8,641 nt of DNA from RGIG1959 sp045604545 (GTDB lineage: Bacteria; Bacillota; Clostridia; Oscillospirales; Acutalibacteraceae), in NCBI GenBank assembly GCA_045604545.1, contig JAZUOG010000063.1, positions 1 to 8,641 on the forward strand, read 5' to 3'. The notes beneath the pieces were generated by a model. That model did no database searches. It saw only the letters and a list, made by a program, of their open reading frames with translations, and was not told where the DNA came from. Of the stretch, positions 4,565-8,641 are shown piece by piece (the first letter of the stretch is position 1; each line of letters starts with the position of its first letter). A program made the position numbers and the translations under genes.

Positions 4565-4900
4565 ATGGAAGCAAGAGCTCAAGCGACATATGTTCGCATC
4601 TCGCCCCGTAAAGTGAAAATCGTTCTCGACCTCATTCGCAATAAACCGCTTGATGAGGCAATCGCGATTGCACACTTTACCACCAAATCGGCTGCTGAGC
4701 CGATCGAAAAGCTGCTCAAGTCTGCTGCAGCGAACGCGGAAAACAACCACAACATGGACAAGAACAACCTTTATGTTGCCGAGTGCTATGTTTGCCCCGG
4801 TCCGATCATGAAGCGTATCCGTCCGAGAGCGCAGGGTCGTGCGTACCGCATCGAAAAGAGAACGTCACACATCACCGTAGTGCTTAAGGAAGCCGAATAA
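4565..4900 (+). CDS. rplV: 50S ribosomal protein L22
   Basis: Encodes 111 residues. The start at ATG 4565 is chosen because GAAAGGAGAG (4547-4556) lies just upstream and the protein then begins with the typical MEARAQATYVRISPRKVKIVLDLIR; an earlier in-frame start at 4436 would overlap rpsS and adds unrelated sequence. L22 helps 50S assembly, and its beta-hairpin (around residues 82-95, RPRAQGRA) lines the exit tunnel beside the L4 loop, a site of macrolide resistance changes. The hairpin looks normal here. It ends KRTSHITVVLKEAE. Confidence 0.97.
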   Translation: MEARAQATYVRISPRKVKIVLDLIRNKPLDEAIAIAHFTTKSAAEPIEKLLKSAAANAENNHNMDKNNLYVAECYVCPGPIMKRIRPRAQGRAYRIEKRTSHITVVLKEAE

Positions 4901-4919
4901 GCGAAGGAGGAGGACAGTT

Positions 4920-5585
4920 ATGGGTCAAAAAGTAAATCCCCACGGTATGCGTGTGGGCATTATTAAAGACTGGGATTCCCGCTGGTTTGTGAAAGACAGC
5001 GAGTTCGGCGACGTGCTCGTGTCCGACTACAACCTGCGCCGCTACCTCAAGAAAACGCTGTATGCGGCCGGTGTCCCGAAGATTGAAATCGAGCGTGATG
5101 CTTCGAAGGTTCGCGTGCACATTCACTGCGCGAAGCCCGGCATCGTGATCGGTAAGGGCGGCGCTGACATCGAGAAGCTTCGCGAGACTTGCGAAAAGAT
5201 GATCGGCAAGCCCACCAGCATCAACATCGTCGAGGTTCGTCAACCCGACCTCAACGCTCAGCTTGTCGCTGAGAACATCGCTCTTCAGCTCGAGAAACGT
5301 ACGTCGTTCCGTCGTGCTATGAAGCAAGTGATCGGCCGTGCCATGAAGCTCGGCGCCAGAGGTATCAAAACCCAAGTTTCCGGCCGTCTGGGCGGTGCGG
5401 AAATCGCTCGTACTGAACAATATCATGAGGGCACGATTCCGCTGCAGACCCTGCGTGCGGACATCGACTACGGTTTCGCTGAGGCGAACACCACCTACGG
5501 TCGCATCGGCGTGAAAACGTGGATCTATCGCGGTGAGGTTCTGTCCGGCGCCGCTAAGCCCCGTCGGGAAGGAGGCCGCAAATAA
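4920..5585 (+). CDS. rpsC: 30S ribosomal protein S3
   Basis: Encodes 221 residues. S3 forms the mRNA entry channel with S4 and S5 and has helicase activity on mRNA. The N-terminus GQKVNPHGMRVGI is diagnostic, the KH domain shows the GKGG loop (residues 78-81), and the C-terminal domain has GGAEIARTE and LRADIDYGFAEANTTYGRIGVKTWIY. ATG 4920 follows AAGGAGG (4904-4910) at a 9-nt spacing. Its TAA overlaps the start of rplP by 1 nt, and the rplP ribosome-binding site lies within its last codons. Confidence 0.98.
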   Translation: MGQKVNPHGMRVGIIKDWDSRWFVKDSEFGDVLVSDYNLRRYLKKTLYAAGVPKIEIERDASKVRVHIHCAKPGIVIGKGGADIEKLRETCEKMIGKPTSINIVEVRQPDLNAQLVAENIALQLEKRTSFRRAMKQVIGRAMKLGARGIKTQVSGRLGGAEIARTEQYHEGTIPLQTLRADIDYGFAEANTTYGRIGVKTWIYRGEVLSGAAKPRREGGRK

Positions 5586-6007
5586 TGCTGCTGCCCAAGA
5601 GAGTAAAGTATCGTCGTGTACAGCGCGGCCGTCTGACCGGTAAAGCGCTCCGCGGCAACAAAGTCAGCCACGGTCAATTCGGTCTCCAGGCTCAGGAGCC
5701 CGCATGGATCACCTCCAGACAGATCGAGGCTGCTCGTATCGCTATGACCCGTTACATCAAGCGTGGCGGCCAGGTCTGGATCAAGATCTTCCCGGATAAG
5801 CCGATCACCGAGAAACCCGCCGAGACCCGCATGGGCTCCGGTAAAGGTTCGCCCGAGTACTGGGTGGCGGTCGTGAAGCCCGGCCGTGTTATGTTCGAGA
5901 TCGCCGGCGTTCCCGAAGAGACCGCCCGCGAGGCTATGAGACTTGCAGCAAACAAGCTGCCCATCAAGTGCAAGTTCGTTTGCAAGGAAGAGGATGGTGA
6001 GCAGTAA
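5585..6007 (+). CDS. rplP: 50S ribosomal protein L16
   Basis: Encodes 140 residues, slightly under the common 137-146 range midpoint. L16 is a late assembly protein near the A-site tRNA elbow and the 5S rRNA. The start LLPKRVKYRRVQRGR, the GLQAQEPAWITSRQIEAAR block and KPAETRMGSGKGSPEYWVAVVKPG are typical. ATG 5585 overlaps the rpsC stop (TAATG) and is served by AAGGAGG (5569-5575). Its own stop overlaps rpmC in the same way, so rpsC-rplP-rpmC form a coupled chain. Confidence 0.98.
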   Translation: MLLPKRVKYRRVQRGRLTGKALRGNKVSHGQFGLQAQEPAWITSRQIEAARIAMTRYIKRGGQVWIKIFPDKPITEKPAETRMGSGKGSPEYWVAVVKPGRVMFEIAGVPEETAREAMRLAANKLPIKCKFVCKEEDGEQ

Positions 6008-6216
6008 TGAAGAAGACTGAACTCGAAAAGATCCGTGAGCTGAGCGCGTCTGAACTGGAAGCCCGCCTGGCAGACCTCAAAAAGGAACTGTTCAACCTGC
6101 GTTTCCAGCATGCGATCAACCAACTCGATAATCCGATGCGTCTGAAGGCCGTTAAGAAGGAGATCGCCGTCATCAAGACGATCATCCGTGAGAACGAGCT
6201 CAAGGCACAGGCGTAA
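6007..6216 (+). CDS. rpmC: 50S ribosomal protein L29
   Basis: Encodes 69 residues, normal for L29. It forms a two-helix hairpin at the tunnel exit beside L23. The first helix region ends with DLKKELFNLRFQHAINQLDNP, the signature of the family, followed by the second helix rich in Lys and Ile. ATG 6007 overlaps the rplP stop by 1 nt; the ribosome-binding site (GGTGA, 5996-6000) is weak, consistent with coupling to rplP. Stop TAA. Confidence 0.97.
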   Translation: MKKTELEKIRELSASELEARLADLKKELFNLRFQHAINQLDNPMRLKAVKKEIAVIKTIIRENELKAQA

Positions 6217-6234
6217 CGGAAGGAGGATGTTACT

Positions 6235-6489
6235 GTGGAACGTAATTTGAGAAAGACGCGTGTCGGCACTGTCGTCAGCGACAAGATGGACAAAACCATC
6301 GTTGTGGCGATTGAGGATAATGTCCGCCATCCGTTGTACAAAAAGATCGTGAAGCGCACTGTGAAGCTGAAGGCGCATGACGAGAAGAACGAGTGCCGCA
6401 TCGGCGACCGCGTTTCCGTCATGGAGACCCGTCCGCTGTCGAAAGACAAACACTGGCGCCTCGTGGAAATCATCGAAAAGGCGAAATAA
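6235..6489 (+). CDS. rpsQ: 30S ribosomal protein S17
   Basis: Encodes 84 residues. S17 is an early binder of the 5' domain of 16S rRNA with an OB fold. RKTRVGTVVSDKMDKTIVV, HPLYKKIVKRT and the RVSVMETRPLSKDKHWRLVEI block are diagnostic. The start is GTG 6235, placed 8 nt after AAGGAGG (6220-6226); the ATG at 6227 is too close and in another frame. Stop TAA. Confidence 0.97.
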   Translation: MERNLRKTRVGTVVSDKMDKTIVVAIEDNVRHPLYKKIVKRTVKLKAHDEKNECRIGDRVSVMETRPLSKDKHWRLVEIIEKAK

Positions 6490-6519
6490 GTCGGTTCTGC
6501 TTGAAAGGAGGAACACCCT

Positions 6520-6888
6520 GTGATTCAACAACAATCCTACCTCAAAGTTGCCGACAACACCGGCGCGAAAGAGCTTATGACGATTCGCGTCCTCGGTGGT
6601 TCCGGCCGGAGGTATGCCAATATCGGCGATGTCGTTGTGGCGTCTGTTAAGAAAGCAGCACCCGGCGGCGTTGTGAAAAAGGGCGATGTCGTGAAGGCTG
6701 TTGTGGTCCGTAGCGTGCGTGGCGTGCGCCGCGACGACGGTACCTACATCCGCTTCGACGAGAACGCCGCGGTCATTATCCGTGAGGATAAAAACCCGAA
6801 GGGAACTCGTATTTTTGGTCCGGTTGCGAGAGAGCTCCGCGAAAAGGATTACATGAAAATCCTGAGCCTCGCTCCCGAAGTACTTTGA
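6520..6888 (+). CDS. rplN: 50S ribosomal protein L14
   Basis: Encodes 122 residues, the standard length. L14 forms intersubunit bridges and is the binding site for the silencing factor RsfS. IQQQSYLKVADNTGAKELM and the middle RGVRRDDGTYIRFDENAAVII are typical, ending LREKDYMKILSLAPEVL. GTG 6520 lies 8 nt after AAAGGAGG (6504-6511). It is the only gene in the window ending in TGA, and that stop is embedded in the rplX ribosome-binding site (TGAGGAGGTG). Confidence 0.98.
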   Translation: MIQQQSYLKVADNTGAKELMTIRVLGGSGRRYANIGDVVVASVKKAAPGGVVKKGDVVKAVVVRSVRGVRRDDGTYIRFDENAAVIIREDKNPKGTRIFGPVARELREKDYMKILSLAPEVL

Positions 6889-6901
6889 GGAGGTGTCGGA
6901 A

Positions 6902-7234
6902 TTGAGTAACAAACTGCATGTGAAAAAGGACGATACCGTCCTGATCATCAGCGGCGACGATAAGGGCAAGAAGGGCAAAGTCCTGGAAGTCAGCCCCAAA
7001 GAGGGTAAGGTCATCGTCGAAGGCCGCAACATCATCAAGAAGCACGTGAAAGCCCGCAAGATGGGCGATCCGAGCGGTATCATCGAGGCTCCGGCTCCGA
7101 TGTACGCCAGCAAGGTGCAGGTTGTCTGCCCGAGCTGCAAAAAGGCATCCCGTGTGAACTACAAGCAGATCACGGATGACAACGGCAAGAAGCGCTCTGT
7201 GCGCGTCTGCAATCGCTGCGGCGAAGTACTGTAA
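6902..7234 (+). CDS. rplX: 50S ribosomal protein L24 with a C-terminal zinc ribbon
   Basis: Encodes 110 residues from TTG 6902. That start is preferred because the GTG at 6893 is part of the ribosome-binding site GAGGAGGTG (6887-6895), which sits 6 nt before the TTG. L24 starts 50S assembly and lies near the tunnel exit. The KOW segment (KKDDTVLIISGDDKGKKGKV) and the KKHVKARK block are typical. The C-terminal part carries CPSC (Cys76, Cys79) and CNRC (Cys103, Cys106), a four-cysteine zinc ribbon seen in some L24 proteins but missing in others such as B. subtilis. Together with the zinc form of S14 it suggests zinc-dependent ribosome parts. Confidence 0.96.
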   Translation: MSNKLHVKKDDTVLIISGDDKGKKGKVLEVSPKEGKVIVEGRNIIKKHVKARKMGDPSGIIEAPAPMYASKVQVVCPSCKKASRVNYKQITDDNGKKRSVRVCNRCGEVL

Positions 7235-7249
7235 AGGAGGTAAACGCGA

Positions 7250-7789
7250 ATGGCCAGAATGAAAGAATTCTATCAGAAGTCTGTCGCTCCCGAGCTCATG
7301 AAGAAGTTCGGCTACAAGAGCGTGATGCAGATTCCGAAGCTGGATAAGATCGTCATCAACGTCGGTTGCGGCGAGGCGCGTGACAACTCCAAAGTCATCG
7401 ACGCGATCCTGCTCGACCTTGCAGCCATCACCGGCCAGAAGCCGATCGTCTGTAAGGCTCGTAAGTCCGTCGCGAACTTCAAGCTTCGCGAAGGCATGAA
7501 CATCGGCGCGAAGGTTACCCTGCGCGGCGATCGTATGTACGAATTCCTCGATCGCCTCTTCAATGTGGCGCTGCCCCGTGTCCGCGACTTCCGCGGTATC
7601 AACCCGAACTCGTTCGACGGTCGCGGCAACTACAACATGGGCCTCAAGGAACAGCTCATCTTCCCGGAGATTGAGTATGATAAGATTGACGCGGTGCGCG
7701 GCATGGACTTGTGCTTTGTCACCACAGCGAACACCGATGAAGAAGCGCGCGAGCTGCTCACCCTGATGGGCGCTCCGTTCGCACGATAA
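7250..7789 (+). CDS. rplE: 50S ribosomal protein L5
   Basis: Encodes 179 residues, the standard length. L5 binds 5S rRNA in the central protuberance and contacts the P-site tRNA. MKKFGYKSVMQIPKLDKIVINVGCGEA, RKSVANFKLREGMNIGAKVTLRG and FRGINPNSFDGRGNYNMGLKEQLIFPEI are diagnostic blocks. ATG 7250 follows AAAGGAGG (7233-7240) at a 9-nt spacing; this site overlaps the rplX stop. Ends FAR at TAA, 12 nt before rpsN. Confidence 0.98.
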   Translation: MARMKEFYQKSVAPELMKKFGYKSVMQIPKLDKIVINVGCGEARDNSKVIDAILLDLAAITGQKPIVCKARKSVANFKLREGMNIGAKVTLRGDRMYEFLDRLFNVALPRVRDFRGINPNSFDGRGNYNMGLKEQLIFPEIEYDKIDAVRGMDLCFVTTANTDEEARELLTLMGAPFAR

Positions 7790-7801
7790 GGAGGGATTAC
7801 T

Positions 7802-7987
7802 GTGGCGAAAACATCTATGAAGCTCAAGCAACAGCGCGAGCCGAAATTTTCCACCCGTGCTTACAACCGCTGCAAGATCTGCGGCCGTCCGCACGCATAC
7901 CTGCGTCGCTATGGTATCTGCCGTATCTGTTTCAGAGAGCTTGCCTATAAGGGCGAAATCCCCGGTGTTAAGAAAGCAAGCTGGTAA
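7802..7987 (+). CDS. rpsN: 30S ribosomal protein S14, zinc-binding short form (type Z)
   Basis: Encodes 61 residues, the length of the short zinc-containing S14 (rpsZ/rpsN1), not the about 89-residue zinc-free form. The four ligands are Cys24, Cys27, Cys40 and Cys43 (CKIC and CRIC), followed by the usual FRELAYKGEIPGVKKASW. S14 is in the 30S head with S3 and S10. GTG 7802 follows AAGGAGGG about 7 nt upstream. Its place between rplE and rpsH is the normal spc order. A zinc-free paralogue may exist elsewhere in the genome but is not visible here. Confidence 0.98.
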   Translation: MAKTSMKLKQQREPKFSTRAYNRCKICGRPHAYLRRYGICRICFRELAYKGEIPGVKKASW

Positions 7988-8019
7988 GCAGCAATAGCGA
8001 TATTAAGGAGGTTGACGGA

Positions 8020-8421
8020 ATGCAAATTACCGATACTATCGCCGATATGCTCACCCGCATTCGCAACGCGAACAGCGCGAAGCATGAGTCGGTGGACATC
8101 CCCGCTTCCAACATGAAGAAGGCTATTGCCCAGATTCTTGTTGACGAGGGATATGTCAAAGAGTTCAAAGTCATCGAAGATGGCAAGCAGGGTGTTATCC
8201 GCATCACGCTGAAATATCAGGGTGCGTCCCGTACGCCCGTCCTGATGGGTCTGCGTCGTGTGTCTAAGCCCGGCCTGCGCATCTATTCCAGCAGCGAGGA
8301 TATGCCGAAGGTCATGAAGGGCATCGGCACCGCGATCGTTTCCACGTCCAAGGGCGTTATGACCGACAAGGCCGCCCGTGCAGCGAATGTGGGCGGCGAA
8401 GTCCTGGCGTTCATTTGGTAA
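8020..8421 (+). CDS. rpsH: 30S ribosomal protein S8
   Basis: Encodes 133 residues, standard for S8. S8 binds helix 21 of 16S rRNA in the platform; in E. coli it represses the spc operon. QITDTIADMLTRIRNANSAKHESVDIPASNMK, the RRVSKPGLRIYSSSEDMPKV block and the end KAARAANVGGEVLAFIW are diagnostic. ATG 8020 follows AAGGAGGT (8005-8012) at a 7-nt spacing. Stop TAA, with rplF 14 nt downstream. Confidence 0.98.
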   Translation: MQITDTIADMLTRIRNANSAKHESVDIPASNMKKAIAQILVDEGYVKEFKVIEDGKQGVIRITLKYQGASRTPVLMGLRRVSKPGLRIYSSSEDMPKVMKGIGTAIVSTSKGVMTDKAARAANVGGEVLAFIW

Positions 8422-8435
8422 GGGGGTAGAAGAAT

Positions 8436-8641
8436 ATGTCTAGAATTGGTCGTAAACCCATCGCTATCCCCGCCGGTGTCGAGGTTAAGAACGACAACGG
8501 TCTGATCACGGTGAAGGGTCCCAAAGGCACCCTGTCCCAGAAGATCAACCCCATCATCTCCGTCGAGATCAATGGCAACGAGATCAACGTGACTCGTCCC
8601 AACGATGAGAAGGAGGCTCGCTCTCTGCACGGTCTGAAGTC
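8436..8641 (+). CDS. rplF: 50S ribosomal protein L6 (5' part, runs off the window)
   Basis: ATG 8436 opens a frame that reaches the right edge, giving 68 codons and two bases. MSRIGRKPIAIPAGVEV, VKGPKGTLSQ and NEKEARSLHGL-like sequence (DEKEARSLHGL) identify L6, which lies near the sarcin-ricin loop and the factor-binding site. The ribosome-binding site is the G-rich AAGGGGG (8420-8426), overlapping the rpsH stop. The rest of the gene, about 110 codons, is outside the window. Confidence 0.97.
   Translation, partial: MSRIGRKPIAIPAGVEVKNDNGLITVKGPKGTLSQKINPIISVEINGNEINVTRPNDEKEARSLHGLK

Noticed and set aside
6893..6901. GTG 6893 as the start of rplX
   Set aside because: The GTG is part of the ribosome-binding site GAGGAGGTG itself; TTG 6902 is correctly spaced and gives the typical N-terminus.
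5752..7140. Long minus-strand open frames (5752-7140 and 6776-7894)
   Set aside because: They are antisense shadows of rplP-rplX and rplN-rpsN, caused by biased codon use of the ribosomal genes; no start site signals or recognisable domains.
2417..8421. Full-scale reassignment of TAG to an amino acid
   Set aside because: Only one in-frame TAG occurs in about 16 ribosomal genes; a code with TAG as a regular sense codon would normally show more, so an error or rare suppression is more likely.

Overview
The window is the 5' part of the S10-spc ribosomal protein superoperon of a Gram-positive bacterium, most likely a gut-type member of Clostridia (Oscillospirales or Christensenellales grade). 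That placement is inferred from the gene order, the strong AAGGAGG ribosome-binding sites, the zinc-binding forms of S14 and L24, the Firmicutes-like L3 and L4 sequences, and the kind of short interspersed repeats found upstream. No species can be named from this sequence alone.

Layout: bases 2-169 are the end of an unrelated gene, probably an SGNH/GDSL-type hydrolase. Bases 170-861 hold no credible gene. They are a patchwork of short repeats: four GTGATAT+hairpin units, an ATGAATA heptamer array, a MITE-like element with 15-bp inverted repeats, three copies of a GTAGGG+hairpin module, an AT-rich palindrome and a doubled TTCACAAC/CTTGTGGA motif. A strong intrinsic terminator (862-908) insulates the operon. 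It is followed by an extended -10 promoter (929-957) and a leader of about 350 nt carrying two terminator-like hairpins, which suggests transcription attenuation.

From 1315 to the window end, all on the + strand, the order is rpsJ-rplC-rplD-rplW-rplB-rpsS-rplV-rpsC-rplP-rpmC-rpsQ-rplN-rplX-rplE-rpsN(Zn)-rpsH-rplF(partial). Spacing is tight, with three TAATG stop/start overlaps. Two gaps stand out, rpsJ-rplC (137 nt) and rplW-rplB (82 nt), each holding a hairpin. The products assemble the 30S head (S10, S19, S3, S14), the 30S body and platform (S17, S8) and the large-subunit core and tunnel (L2, L3, L4, L22, L23, L24, L29), plus L5, L14, L16 and L6.

The main anomaly is an in-frame amber codon (TAG, 2618-2620) at codon 68 of rplD. 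It replaces the conserved lysine of the WRQKGTG motif, equivalent to E. coli L4 Lys63 in the loop that lines the exit tunnel. The rest of the gene is intact and well conserved. Possible explanations are a sequencing or assembly error, a real nonsense mutation, or amber suppression. No TAG serves as a stop anywhere else in the window (all other stops are TAA, plus one TGA). I found no clearly new multi-gene system here; the unexplained material lies in the amber codon, the leader and the repeat patchwork.
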